NCBI GenBank assembly: GCA_051866775.1
Contig: JBJDXR010000047.1
Location: 124,001 to 188,000 of the forward strand
Direction: 5' to 3'
DNA from: RUG626 sp051866775
GTDB taxonomy: Bacteria > Bacillota > Clostridia > Oscillospirales > Oscillospiraceae
Length of the DNA: 64,000 nucleotides
Position numbers and translations under genes: made by a program. The notes under the pieces were generated by a model. The model was not told where the DNA came from, made no database searches, and was given only the letters and a program-made list of their open reading frames with translations. Positions 25,248 to 33,723 of the stretch are shown piece by piece. Every line of letters begins with the position of its first letter. Within the stretch, counting starts at the first letter, position 1.

Positions 25248-26197
25248 GAATTCTTCTCCTTCGCTGGTTTTTTGTAACGAGCGCCGACTCGTGGGTCAAT
25301 AAACGCGTAGAGCACATCGACGAGCAGCATTATTATTCCAAACCCGAACGCTGTGAACAAAACGCCGCCCTGAACTACCGGATAATCCCGCGATTTTACC
25401 GCGGTCAATATGTACGTCCCAAGCCCGGGTATCGAGAATATCGTCTCGGCAACGACAGCGCCTCCGATTGCTCCGCCTAGAATAAGGCCGGCCTGCGTCA
25501 CTATCGGGACCAGTGCGTTTCTTAAGGCGTGCTTGAAAACCACCTTGAACGGGGTGACGCCTTTCGCCTTGGCGGTCACTATGTAATCCTGGCGTATTAC
25601 CTCCAGCATCGCCGAGCGCGTCTGCCTTGCCAATGTTGAAGCGCGCGATACGGCAAAAGTCGCCACCGGCAATATGAAGAACTTCAGCTCGCCCCAGCCG
25701 CTTGCGGGCAGCCATTGAAGCTTAAGTGCAAAGAGCAGCGAACACAGCAGCGCAACAAGGAAATCCGGCACACTGGCGCCCACAAGGGACACGCCTATCG
25801 CCGCGGAGTCAAGAGCAGTCCCCTGATGCGTCGCCGAGAGCACCCCTAAAGCCACACCGATTATCAGCGATAACGCCACCGACGAGAGAGCAAGGGAAAG
25901 AGTAACCCAAAAGCGTGAGATTATCTCACTTGAGACCGACAGCCCCGTGCGGTACGACGTTCCCAGGTCAAAATGAATAACGAGCTGCTTGATATAGTTC
26001 CACAGCCGCACGAAATACGGGTCGTCAAGTCCCCACTTATCTCTAAGCTGCTGAACCGCTTCCTCCGTAGCATCCGCACCAGCCAGATATTGAGCGGGAT
26101 CGCCTTTTGCAAAGCTGAGCATTGTGAAAACCAACAGGAGCACTCCAAATAGAACAGGGATCATCATCAATATTCGCTTGAAGATATACTTAGCCAT
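25244..26197 (-). CDS. OppB/DppB-type ABC transporter permease
   Basis: 317 residues, about six membrane helices; N-terminal YIFKRILMMIPVLFGV and the EAA loop DYIVTAKAKGVTPFKVVFKHALRNAL are diagnostic. It is the first gene of the nine-gene minus-strand operon and forms the channel with the OppC-type subunit. Confidence 0.92.
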   Translation of the reverse strand: MAKYIFKRILMMIPVLFGVLLLVFTMLSFAKGDPAQYLAGADATEEAVQQLRDKWGLDDPYFVRLWNYIKQLVIHFDLGTSYRTGLSVSSEIISRFWVTLSLALSSVALSLIIGVALGVLSATHQGTALDSAAIGVSLVGASVPDFLVALLCSLLFALKLQWLPASGWGELKFFILPVATFAVSRASTLARQTRSAMLEVIRQDYIVTAKAKGVTPFKVVFKHALRNALVPIVTQAGLILGGAIGGAVVAETIFSIPGLGTYILTAVKSRDYPVVQGGVLFTAFGFGIIMLLVDVLYAFIDPRVGARYKKPAKEKNS

Positions 26198-26502
26198 TTC
26201 ATACCCTCTCCGTTAATCTGCTTTTCGCCCTATGCCATGTAAACCAAGAACCCGTCCGAGCACCGGCGTCCAAGATTTACATCTGTAAGAGCAGTGATCA
26301 TCAGAGCGAAAAGCACGTCTCTTATCATTGAATTCATCTTACAACAGCGTTCTGATTTTGTAAATTTAATTATTTTTATTTATATTAAACAAGCATTAAG
26401 CGCATTAACTCGAAATTTTAGTCAATTTATTCATTCGCATCTCGTCATTTTAACCACGCTCATATGTCCTCAAAAAACTTTTTTGCGGTGCCCTTTAAAT
26501 AC
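26198..26502. other. AT-rich upstream region of the nine-gene operon
   Basis: About 300 bases between the tandem terminators behind rpsI and the first permease gene. It must hold the operon promoter. A TTGACT on the minus strand near 26427 has no well-placed -10, so I do not call a promoter. No gene or tRNA is visible. Confidence 0.5.
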
Positions 26503-26537
26503 AAAAAAGCAGCGCGGGATCAAAGATCCTGCGCTGC
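26503..26537 (-). terminator. Distal of two tandem terminators behind rpsI
   Basis: A 13-bp stem with one G:T pair (26509-26521 with 26525-26537), followed by TTTTTTGT on the minus strand. Confidence 0.75.
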
Positions 26538-26572
26538 TCAGCACACTATATTCGCCGCCACTCTTTTTTAAT

Positions 26573-26604
26573 AGAAAATCCCCGGAGGCAATAGCCTCCG
26601 GGGA
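26573..26604 (-). terminator. Proximal terminator of rplM-rpsI
   Basis: An 11-bp perfect stem (26579-26589 with 26594-26604) around AATA, followed by TTTTCTATT on the minus strand. It lies 35 bases after the rpsI stop. Confidence 0.8.
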
Positions 26605-26639
26605 ATATGGACAACAATTTATCTCTTGGGGAAATCTGG

Positions 26640-27044
26640 TTATCGCTTGCTGAACTGGGGTGCGCGACGGGCTGCCTTGAGACCGTACTTCTTACGCTCT
26701 TTCATTCTCGGGTCACGGGTAAGGAATCCCGCAGCCTTAAGTGCAGGACGGTAGCTCTCGTCCACCTGAAGGAGGGCGCGGGCAACGCCGTGACGGACAG
26801 CGCCTGCCTGACCGGATACTCCGCCGCCGGAAACAGTGGCGTCAATATCGACCTTGCCGACAAGGCCAACGGTGTTCAGAGGCTGACGCACAATGAACTT
26901 GAGGGTGTCAAGGCCGAAATAATCGTCGATATCGCGGCCGTTAATGGTAATGGTGCCGGTTCCGCCCGGGAAGAGGTGAACTCTCGCAACGGAAGATTTT
27001 CTGCGGCCTGTGCCGTACATATAGGGCTTCTTGCTGGTATACAT
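26640..27044 (-). CDS. rpsI: 30S ribosomal protein S9
   Basis: 134 residues. YGTGRRKSSVARVHLFPGGTG near the N-terminus, GGGVSGQAGAVRHGVARAL in the middle and the invariant C-terminal basic tail ending in FSKR, which reaches the P-site tRNA. Follows rplM by 15 bases, the conserved order. Confidence 0.97.
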   Translation of the reverse strand: MYTSKKPYMYGTGRRKSSVARVHLFPGGTGTITINGRDIDDYFGLDTLKFIVRQPLNTVGLVGKVDIDATVSGGGVSGQAGAVRHGVARALLQVDESYRPALKAAGFLTRDPRMKERKKYGLKAARRAPQFSKR

Positions 27045-27059
27045 AGTTCACTTTCCTCC

Positions 27060-27491
27060 TTATTCCTGAGTCCATGCAACGGGCTTCTGAGCCTCGTGCT
27101 TGTGCTCCTCGCCGGCGTAGACGCGCAGGCGGGTCATCTGCTCACGGCCAAGGGAGTTCTTTGCGAGCATACCCTTGACAGCCTGAGTCATGGCAAACTC
27201 CGGCTTCTCAGCCATGAGGGTGGAATACTGGATTTCCTTAAGGCCGCCGATCCAGCCGCTGTGATGACGGTAATACTTGTCACGCAGCTTGTTGCCGGTG
27301 AGGACTGCCTTGGATGCGTTGATGATAATGACAAAATCGCCGCAGTCAACGTTAGGTGTGTAATCGGTCTTGTGTTTACCGCGGAGCAGTGTTGCGGCCT
27401 TGGCGGCAGTACGTCCAAGGGGCTTGCCCGCAGCGTCGAGGATATACCATTTACGGGAAACGGTCTCCTTCTTCGCAAGTGTAGTGGACAT
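27060..27491 (-). CDS. rplM: 50S ribosomal protein L13
   Basis: 143 residues from the ATG at 27491 (MSTTLAKKE), preceded by TTGGAGG. WYILDAAGKPLGRTAAKAATLLRGKH and the KMLPKN-like VKGMLAKNSLGREQMTRLRVYAG segment identify L13. An in-frame upstream ATG is in leader sequence. Confidence 0.97.
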   Translation of the reverse strand: MSTTLAKKETVSRKWYILDAAGKPLGRTAAKAATLLRGKHKTDYTPNVDCGDFVIIINASKAVLTGNKLRDKYYRHHSGWIGGLKEIQYSTLMAEKPEFAMTQAVKGMLAKNSLGREQMTRLRVYAGEEHKHEAQKPVAWTQE

Positions 27492-27538
27492 TTTGTTCCT
27501 CCAAATTATATAAAACTTTATTTTGACAAAATAATACG

Positions 27539-27594
27539 GCACGTTTACAATAAGCGTGCTATATTTTTATAGCACATCGGAAATCTAATGTCAA
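27539..27594 (-). promoter_or_regulatory. rplM-rpsI promoter and leader hairpin
   Basis: On the minus strand TTGACA (27594-27589), a 17-base spacer and TATAAA (27571-27566) form a promoter. The transcript would begin near 27559, at a small hairpin GCACG/CGTGC (27555-27559 with 27539-27543). This may be part of an L13 autoregulatory leader, as known in Firmicutes, but the match was not tested. Confidence 0.55.
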
Positions 27595-27714
27595 CACCAA
27601 ATTTTCAAAAATTTTATTTATCTCGGCACGTTCTTTTAAATACTCTTTTTATCTTCGATTTTCTCCCGTTTTCTCATTTCCAAAATTAAAATTTTATTTT
27701 AGGAGGTGTCCTCA

Positions 27715-28437
27715 GTGCAGAGTTTCACCGGCACAGTCCGACGCTGTATTGCGGATTACGATATGATAAAGGAAGGAGATCACGTGGCAGTAGGCGTCTC
27801 CGGCGGAAAGGACTCGCTGGCACTGTTATGTGCTCTGGCTGAGCTTCGGCTCTATTATCCGAAAAAATTTGAGCTTTACGCACTGACGCTTTCCATGGGC
27901 TTTCCCGGCATGGATTTCACACCTGTAAAGGAGCTGTGCCGCCGGCTGGACGTTCCCTATATAATAAAGCAGACACAGATAGCGCCCGTGGTGTTTGAGG
28001 CCCGGCAGGAGAAGAATCCCTGCGCACTGTGCTCAAAAATGCGCAGGGGCGCCCTTAACGACACCATAAACGAGCTGGGAATAAAAAAGCTGGCCCTTGG
28101 CCACCATCTGGACGACGCCATCGAGACCTTTCTCATGTCCCTTCTTTACGAGGGGCGTATCACCTGCTTTCAGCCTGTGACATATATGAGCCGCGCAGAT
28201 ATAGCACAGATACGTCCGCTTGTTTATTGCCGGGAACAAGAGGTCATAAATTATGTGAACCGTCTCTCCCTGCCGGTCGTCAAAAGCACCTGCCCAATGG
28301 ACAAAGAAAGCTCCCGTGAGGACATAAAGCAGCTTATCGATCAGCTCTCCGGACAGTTTCCGGATCTAAAATCCAAGCTCTTCGGTGCCATAAAGCGCTA
28401 TCCCCTCCGCGGCTGGGAAAAGCCGGAGGAGAAATAA
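27715..28437 (+). CDS. TtcA-like tRNA 2-thiolation PP-loop ATPase
   Basis: About 240 residues with the PP-loop SGGKDSLA (about 27-34), a CxxC pair in NPCALCSKMRRG (about 102-113) and LALGHHLDDAIETFLMSLLYEG, the hallmarks of TtcA/TilS-like tRNA-modifying enzymes. Members adenylate a tRNA base and insert sulfur; the CxxC pair probably helps ligate a 4Fe-4S cluster. The start is GTG 27715, eight bases after AGGAGG. Monocistronic. Confidence 0.83.
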   Translation: MQSFTGTVRRCIADYDMIKEGDHVAVGVSGGKDSLALLCALAELRLYYPKKFELYALTLSMGFPGMDFTPVKELCRRLDVPYIIKQTQIAPVVFEARQEKNPCALCSKMRRGALNDTINELGIKKLALGHHLDDAIETFLMSLLYEGRITCFQPVTYMSRADIAQIRPLVYCREQEVINYVNRLSLPVVKSTCPMDKESSREDIKQLIDQLSGQFPDLKSKLFGAIKRYPLRGWEKPEEK

Positions 28438-28440
28438 GTA

Positions 28441-28470
28441 AAAAGGAAGCCGCATTGCAGCTTCCTTTTT
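28441..28470 (+). terminator. Terminator after the TtcA-like gene
   Basis: AAAAGGAAGC (28441-28450) pairs with GCTTCCTTTT (28460-28469), followed by further T's. Confidence 0.8.
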
Positions 28471-28591
28471 ATTATGGATTTTTCCGCTTCTCAAGGCGGC
28501 GTAATGCTTTGATATGCAATTAAATATGTATTTTCACACACCCTTTGTACCGCGCCGCGGCTTTATATGTGCAATATATACAATATATTCA

Positions 28592-28621
28592 TTGACATCC
28601 GGCATGTTTTTGTGCTATATT
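28592..28621 (+). promoter_or_regulatory. Promoter of the secreted metalloprotease gene
   Basis: TTGACA (28592-28597), 18 bases, TATATT (28616-28621). Confidence 0.65.
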
Positions 28622-28652
28622 TATATCGCAGGGAATAATAACCAGCTTGCGC

Positions 28653-29705
28653 ATGCGTAATATCAAAAAGATTCTGGCGGTTTTCTTTGTCTGCGCCGTG
28701 CTGATCGCCGCACTTCCGCAAAACGCGTCAGCAGCATGTACTCACTCTTCCTTAGGCGAGCGCTACAGCGAGGCCTCACATCCCCACGCTTATTTCAGTT
28801 ACTGTAACTCCTGCGGAGCCAAGGTCTACACAGGCGGCTACGCCACAAAAGCCCATGGCGACGGCACCTGGGGCAGCGGCACCTGCCCCGACTGTGGAAC
28901 ACATACCTATGTTGGGCAGAGCTGCACCAGCAGCGGAGTCTGCGCCTGCGGGGCCACCGTTGCTGCTCTGGGGCATAATCTCGGGCAAAGATACAGCGAA
29001 GCCACTCACCCACACTATTACTACAAGAACTGCTCCCGCTGCGGTGCCAAGGTCTACATCGGCGGGCAGGAAACAAAGGCTCACGGCACCGGCGAATGGG
29101 GCAGCGGCACCTGTCCCGACTGCGGAACACACACCTATGTTGGGCTGTCCTGTACAACCGGCGGCGTCTGCGTCTGCGGCGCGACGGCTGAAGCAACAGG
29201 GCATACGCTTGTGTATGACGAAGTTGAAGACGAGTATAGATGTGATTGCGGTGTTTCCATCCTCTCTTGGAACTTAGTTGATTCCGGGAAGCATCTGGAT
29301 TACAGCGGAGACAGCGCCTATATGTATCTCTTTGACGAAGCAAAAGATGTCTGGAATGCCTATAAGCCCGGTGTCATCCGAAAGGACACCATTCTGACAG
29401 GGAGCGATGTGTCCGTTGAAGATGTCTATATAGCCGACATATCAAGCGACAGTGGCTTTTTTGCCCGAACAAAATCCAGCGGTATTATACAAATCAATAC
29501 ATACTATTTTGATAATGACGAGGTAGATGGTATCACGGTAACTGATGAAAAAAGGCTTAAAACTGTCATACACGAGCTTGGTCATGCACTTGGACTGGGA
29601 CACAGCACTGGCTCAAATGATGTCATGCGTCAAGGCCCATACGCAATAATAACGCTGTCCAATAACGACAAGGCTTCCTATGACGAAGCATATAAAAGAT
29701 ATTAA
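28653..29705 (+). CDS. Secreted metzincin (matrixin-like) protease with two Cys-rich repeats
   Basis: About 350 residues. Signal peptide cut near NASA-AC (27-28). Two tandem 77-residue Cys-rich modules follow (31-107 and 108-184), each with CxxC pairs (YCNSCGAK, TCPDCGTH, VCACG), then a partial third (RCDCG). The catalytic domain ends with HELGHALGLGH (307-317), the HExxHxxGxxH zinc motif, and NDVM with a Met-turn candidate at 325. There is no evident pro-domain cysteine switch, although the Cys-rich region could do this. Start: ATG 28653 or TTG 28647; the ribosome site is weak. The downstream membrane protein gene (29720) is probably co-transcribed. Confidence 0.8.
   Translation: MRNIKKILAVFFVCAVLIAALPQNASAACTHSSLGERYSEASHPHAYFSYCNSCGAKVYTGGYATKAHGDGTWGSGTCPDCGTHTYVGQSCTSSGVCACGATVAALGHNLGQRYSEATHPHYYYKNCSRCGAKVYIGGQETKAHGTGEWGSGTCPDCGTHTYVGLSCTTGGVCVCGATAEATGHTLVYDEVEDEYRCDCGVSILSWNLVDSGKHLDYSGDSAYMYLFDEAKDVWNAYKPGVIRKDTILTGSDVSVEDVYIADISSDSGFFARTKSSGIIQINTYYFDNDEVDGITVTDEKRLKTVIHELGHALGLGHSTGSNDVMRQGPYAIITLSNNDKASYDEAYKRY
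28743..29204 (+). repeat. 231-bp tandem duplication inside the protease gene
   Basis: Two in-frame copies (about 28743-28973 and 28974-29204) encode the 77-residue Cys-rich modules. Long stretches such as GGCAGCGGCACCTG and ACCTATGTTGGGC are identical, so the duplication looks fairly recent. Confidence 0.8.
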
Positions 29706-29719
29706 GGGGGTAGGCTTTT

Positions 29720-30595
29720 ATGACTAGGAAAAAGGGCGTTGTCACAGCCGTCATCGCCGCATTGGCGGTCTGTATTCTTATCTCAGGTATTCTTGTATTT
29801 AATAAAACCCGGAAAAAGAGCATTGAGGAGCTTCCTATCGACTATATGTACGCAGATCTCGCGTATGATCCCAGCGACCTGCGGACGCTGGTGGGGCTTG
29901 TGGATTATGTATTCATAGGGACGGTCATTGATCAGGATGAAGAGACTATTTATGACAATTATTCTGAACACAACGGCAAGGTATTTGCAGATCCTTTCAC
30001 AGGCTATACTGTTCAGGTGACAGAAAACATAAAGGGTAATTTGCGGACGGATGAACCCATTTATATTTTAAAAGACGGCGGTATTGAGCTGGATGGGAAA
30101 AGCGTCCTTTTATATTCCGGCGATTCATTTCCTCAGGTCGGCTGCACCTACATTTTCTCCGGGATAGCGCAGCACTGGAATGGCGGTATTATGTTGTCGG
30201 GACCGGGTACCAACGTGCTGCTTGAAGCCGCCGCAGATAGTAACACTGCTGCGGATGCCTCGGCAACAGATAGCGCTGTTTCTTACAGCGCCGAGAGCCT
30301 TTCCAAAATTGACGAGTTCTTGGCGGCTTATGATGACGAGATTGTCTTTAATCGTGATAGAGCCGTATCAGTATACGAGGTTTCGGACGAAGTTCAAGTT
30401 GAAACTCCCGGTGAGACTCAAGATGAAGCCCCCGGTGAAATTCCGGATAATACTCAAGATGAAGCTTCAAGCGAACTCCCCGGCGAGTCTCAGGAAGAAA
30501 CACCGAACGAACCCCCAGTTGAAACCCAAGAAGAAATCCAAGATGATACTCAGGATGAAGCCCCCGGCGAAATTCAGACCGAAGCTCGGCCGTAA
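29720..30595 (+). CDS. Membrane-anchored protein with acidic Pro/Glu-rich repeat tail, unknown function
   Basis: 291 residues. One N-terminal membrane helix (about 8-27) with a basic start. An extracytoplasmic region (40-165) contains LVDYVFIGTVI and YTVQVTENIKGNL, resembling small OB/SH3-like secreted proteins of unknown role. From about residue 222 a low-complexity tail repeats ETQDEAPGE, ESQEETPNE and the like, built on a 12-codon-scale DNA repeat. Lies 14 bases after the metalloprotease gene, so it could be its membrane partner, inhibitor or substrate. A hairpin follows. Confidence 0.6.
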   Translation: MTRKKGVVTAVIAALAVCILISGILVFNKTRKKSIEELPIDYMYADLAYDPSDLRTLVGLVDYVFIGTVIDQDEETIYDNYSEHNGKVFADPFTGYTVQVTENIKGNLRTDEPIYILKDGGIELDGKSVLLYSGDSFPQVGCTYIFSGIAQHWNGGIMLSGPGTNVLLEAAADSNTAADASATDSAVSYSAESLSKIDEFLAAYDDEIVFNRDRAVSVYEVSDEVQVETPGETQDEAPGEIPDNTQDEASSELPGESQEETPNEPPVETQEEIQDDTQDEAPGEIQTEARP

Positions 30596-30607
30596 GCACA
30601 AAAGCAA

Positions 30608-30640
30608 TAAGGGCGGAAGCTAAAAGCTTCCGCCCTTAAA
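30608..30640. terminator. Hairpin between the repeat-tail gene and uxuA
   Basis: A 13- to 14-bp stem centred on 30622-30624. The T-rich tracts are weak on both sides (TTAAATTAT plus, TTATTGCTTTT minus). It probably terminates both converging transcripts. Confidence 0.65.
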
Positions 30641-30657
30641 TTATCATGTACAGAGCC

Positions 30658-31737
30658 TCACTTTGACATTTTGTCAATGGCCTCCCAGAGGCCGTTCAAA
30701 TATGTAAGCCCCAGCGCCCTGTCATAAAGGCCGTAGCCGGGTCTGCCCACTTCACCCCATATCATGCGCCCGTGGTCAGGGCGGATGTACGTATCCGGGC
30801 AGGTATCGTGTATCGCCTTCATTATCTCAAACATATCAAGGTCGCCCTCGCTTGACAGATGCGCAGACTCTCTAAAGCATCTGTCGCTTCCCAGGTGCTT
30901 TATATTCCTGACGTGCAGGCACCCTATTCTGTCCTTCTCTCCGAAGTGCCGGATCATCGCGGGGATATCGTTATTCACATTGCTCCCAAGGCTTCCCGTG
31001 CACAGGCACAGGGTATTGCAGGGGCTGTCATGCAGAGCTATCACCCTGTCATACCCCTCCTGATCGTGGGTTATGCGGGGAAGACCGAATATCTTCCAGC
31101 CCGGATCATCCGGATGGCAGGCCATTTTTACTCCTACCTCCTCACAGGTGGGGATGATACCGTCCAGGAAATATTTGAAGTTTTCAAAAAGCCTTTCCTC
31201 GTCCACGTCTTTATACAGCTCCATCACCCGCTCAAGGTCGGCAAGCCTCTCCGGCTCCCACCCCGGCAGGGAGAAGCCGTTGGAGCTCTCCGCCGTCCTC
31301 TTTACGATCTCCACCGGCGTCATGTTCCCAAGCTCTTTCTCATCAAAATACAGGCTGTATGTCCCGTCCTCCGGGTTCTCACGTGACAGATCCGTACGCA
31401 GCCAGTCAAGCACCGGCATGAAGTTGTATACTATAACCTTAACCCCGTGCTTTGCAAGGTTCCTTATCGTGATGTTGTAATTCTCAATATACTTGTCCCT
31501 TGTGGGCAGGCCCAGCTTGATGTCCTCATGGACATTTACGCTCTCGATGACCTCACACTCAAGTCCCGCGGCGTTTATATGGTCGATGTAGGCCTTTATC
31601 TCATCTTCGTGCCATACCTCCCCTGCCGCCTTTTCGTCCAGCAGGCCCATAAGTCCCGTGCACCCGGGGATCTGACGTATCTGCTTTAATGTCACGTTAT
31701 CCCGGCCCTCACCGTACCAGCGCATTGTTAATTTCAT
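30658..31737 (-). CDS. uxuA: Mannonate dehydratase
   Basis: 359 residues starting MKLTMRWYGEGRD, a UxuA signature (GGGGAGATCAAA before the ATG at 31737). Metal-binding residues are seen in CHPDDPGW, CTGSLGSN, LHVRNIK and the C-terminal RPDHGRMIWGE. It dehydrates D-mannonate to 2-keto-3-deoxygluconate in hexuronate breakdown. No uxaC, uxuB, kdgK or kdgA lies in the window. A LarA-like gene is divergently transcribed. Confidence 0.93.
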   Translation of the reverse strand: MKLTMRWYGEGRDNVTLKQIRQIPGCTGLMGLLDEKAAGEVWHEDEIKAYIDHINAAGLECEVIESVNVHEDIKLGLPTRDKYIENYNITIRNLAKHGVKVIVYNFMPVLDWLRTDLSRENPEDGTYSLYFDEKELGNMTPVEIVKRTAESSNGFSLPGWEPERLADLERVMELYKDVDEERLFENFKYFLDGIIPTCEEVGVKMACHPDDPGWKIFGLPRITHDQEGYDRVIALHDSPCNTLCLCTGSLGSNVNNDIPAMIRHFGEKDRIGCLHVRNIKHLGSDRCFRESAHLSSEGDLDMFEIMKAIHDTCPDTYIRPDHGRMIWGEVGRPGYGLYDRALGLTYLNGLWEAIDKMSK

Positions 31738-31850
31738 TTTGATCTCCCCTCTTGACGCCAAAGCGTCCACAACAGTATTGCAAATATGCGATCTTCCGTG
31801 CTAACATATAGGAGCAAATACACCTGTCATCATTTACAAATCAGTATAAC

Positions 31851-31863
31851 GTAAACGGTTAAC
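31851..31863. promoter_or_regulatory. LacI/CcpA-like operator between uxuA and the LarA-like gene
   Basis: GTAAACGGTTAAC is a near-palindrome centred on CG, of the type bound by LacI-family regulators including CcpA. It is 44 bases before the LarA-like ATG and within the likely promoter of either divergent gene. An inference from the pattern only. Confidence 0.45.
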
Positions 31864-31906
31864 TTTTTCAAGTATTTATTAAGTTTTTTGTTATATGGAG
31901 GCAGCT

Positions 31907-33175
31907 ATGAAGGAAATATATACAAAGGCTCCCGCCGGCATATCGCAAGGGGATCTTGCACAGCATGTACATTCTGTCGCAGAGCAGTTCCGCGGCGCGA
32001 AGCGCGTCCTCATCGTCCCGCCTGATTTCACCCGGTGCTACTCTATGGCCGGGGAGATAACAAAGCTCCTATACAGAGAGCTGTCGCCCTCCGCTCTGGT
32101 CCATATAATCCCGGCGCTTGGCACACACATGCCAATGGACACGGAGGAGCGGCACAAATTCTTCGGAGAGGATATCCCCGAAGATTGCTATATCATCCAC
32201 CGCTGGCAGTCCGACACGGTGACCTTGGGCTACGTTCCGGCATCCGTAACAGGTGAAATAAGCGGCGGGCTGTACTCTGAGCCTATCGAGGTGGAGCTTA
32301 ACCATCTGCTTATTGACGGCGGCTACGACGTTATCTTCTCTGTTGGCCAGGTCGTCCCCCATGAGGTCGTCGGCATGGCAAACTACAGCAAAAATATTTT
32401 TGTCGGCCTTGGCGGGCGCTCCATGATAAATAAATCCCATATGCTGAGCGCTATCTGCGGTATAGAAAATGCCCTTGGCGTCACGGACAGCCCTGCCCGT
32501 ATGCTGTATGATTACGCCCAGCGCAATTTCATCGACGGGAGGGTCCCCATCGTCTATATGCAGACTGTCACCACCCGTGAGAACGGGAACGTCCTGCTGC
32601 ACGGGCTGTTCTCCGGCATGAGCCGCCGGCCTTTTGAGCTGGCCTCCCAGCTTTCACAGGAGCTTAACATCACACATCTTGACCGCAGGGCGAAAAAGGT
32701 CGTCACATACCTGGATCCCGATGAGCTTAAGACCACCTGGGTGGGCAACAAGGGCATCTACCGCACGCGCATGGCTGTGGCTGACGGCGGAGAGCTTATA
32801 ATTCTTGCTCCCGGGGTCCGGGGCTTTGGCGAGAACAGCGAGACTGACGCAATGATCCGCCGCTACGGCTACCGCGGCAGGGACTACATACTCAGGCTCT
32901 ATAACGAAGGGGCCTTTGAGAATATGGAGATGAGCGCGGCGCACCTTATCCACGGCTCCTCCGACGGGCGGTTCTCCATAACCTATGCCACAAGACCTGA
33001 GAATCTCTCCAAGGAGGATATAGAATTGGTGGGCTTTAATTGGGCGGATTTTGAGGAGACCGCCCGCCGTTACGACCCCAAGACACTGTGCGAGGGCTGG
33101 AACACCCTCCCCGATGGGGAGGAGATCTATTTTGTCGGCACGCCGGCACTTGGGCTGTGGAAGGCCGACAAGTAA
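31907..33175 (+). CDS. LarA-like nickel-pincer racemase/epimerase family protein
   Basis: 422 residues. The N-terminal motif PALGTHMPMD (catalytic-type His), and HEVVGMANYSK (His and Lys ten residues apart, as in LarA where they hold substrate and the nickel-pincer cofactor), place it in the lactate racemase superfamily. The substrate is unlikely to be lactate, because the gene is divergent from uxuA and is not next to larB, larC or larE. A uronate or aldonate epimerase is a reasonable guess. The start is ATG 31907 with GGAGG six bases upstream. Confidence 0.78.
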   Translation: MKEIYTKAPAGISQGDLAQHVHSVAEQFRGAKRVLIVPPDFTRCYSMAGEITKLLYRELSPSALVHIIPALGTHMPMDTEERHKFFGEDIPEDCYIIHRWQSDTVTLGYVPASVTGEISGGLYSEPIEVELNHLLIDGGYDVIFSVGQVVPHEVVGMANYSKNIFVGLGGRSMINKSHMLSAICGIENALGVTDSPARMLYDYAQRNFIDGRVPIVYMQTVTTRENGNVLLHGLFSGMSRRPFELASQLSQELNITHLDRRAKKVVTYLDPDELKTTWVGNKGIYRTRMAVADGGELIILAPGVRGFGENSETDAMIRRYGYRGRDYILRLYNEGAFENMEMSAAHLIHGSSDGRFSITYATRPENLSKEDIELVGFNWADFEETARRYDPKTLCEGWNTLPDGEEIYFVGTPALGLWKADK

Positions 33176-33342
33176 AAAATTCGAGACTTGTTACAAGTAT
33201 TTAGAATTTGCTTTGCGGCAGAGTCTGTCAGGGCTGCCTAGGTATCGCAAATTCCGCCCGTAGAAGAGTGTCAAATCCGGTCAGGGTACATAGAATGAAT
33301 TGTGCCGTCCGGCACAACTATCAATGAGAGGACGTTTGTTCT

Positions 33343-33663
33343 ATGGAAATACTTCAAACCACCTCCCCTGCCCGCCATGACGACGACCGCTGCAAGGCTA
33401 TAAGCGAGCTTATCGAAGCCGTTGCTGAGCAGCAGGAGGCCCTGGCCCGCATTCTGGAGGCTGAGCACAAAAAGATTGAAAAGACCACCGAGCTGTGTGG
33501 AACCGACGTAGATGATCTTGTCCGGATCGACAGGAGCGTTGAGCGTGTTCTGGCCGCAGTCACCCGTCTGGAGCTGGCACTTCAGCTGAAGCTTGACCTG
33601 TTCCAAGATTGTCTCTGCCCGGATATGCCCTGCCGTTGTGACCGTTCTCCCTGTCATAAATAA
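33343..33663 (+). CDS. Small coiled-coil protein with Cys-rich C-terminus, unknown
   Basis: 106 residues. A long helical, heptad-patterned region (about 15-85, ISELIEAVAEQQEALARILEAEHKKIEKT) ends in a short Cys-rich tail (CLCPDMPCRCDRSPCHK: five Cys in 17 residues). I do not recognise the family; the tail could bind a metal or form disulfides. It is followed 60 bases on by another small Cys-containing protein gene on the same strand. Confidence 0.55.
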   Translation: MEILQTTSPARHDDDRCKAISELIEAVAEQQEALARILEAEHKKIEKTTELCGTDVDDLVRIDRSVERVLAAVTRLELALQLKLDLFQDCLCPDMPCRCDRSPCHK

Positions 33664-33723
33664 ATCTGAGCGGACCGGAAGTTCTCTTCCTGTCCGCCCC
33701 AACCCGAGAAGGAGGTTCACGTT

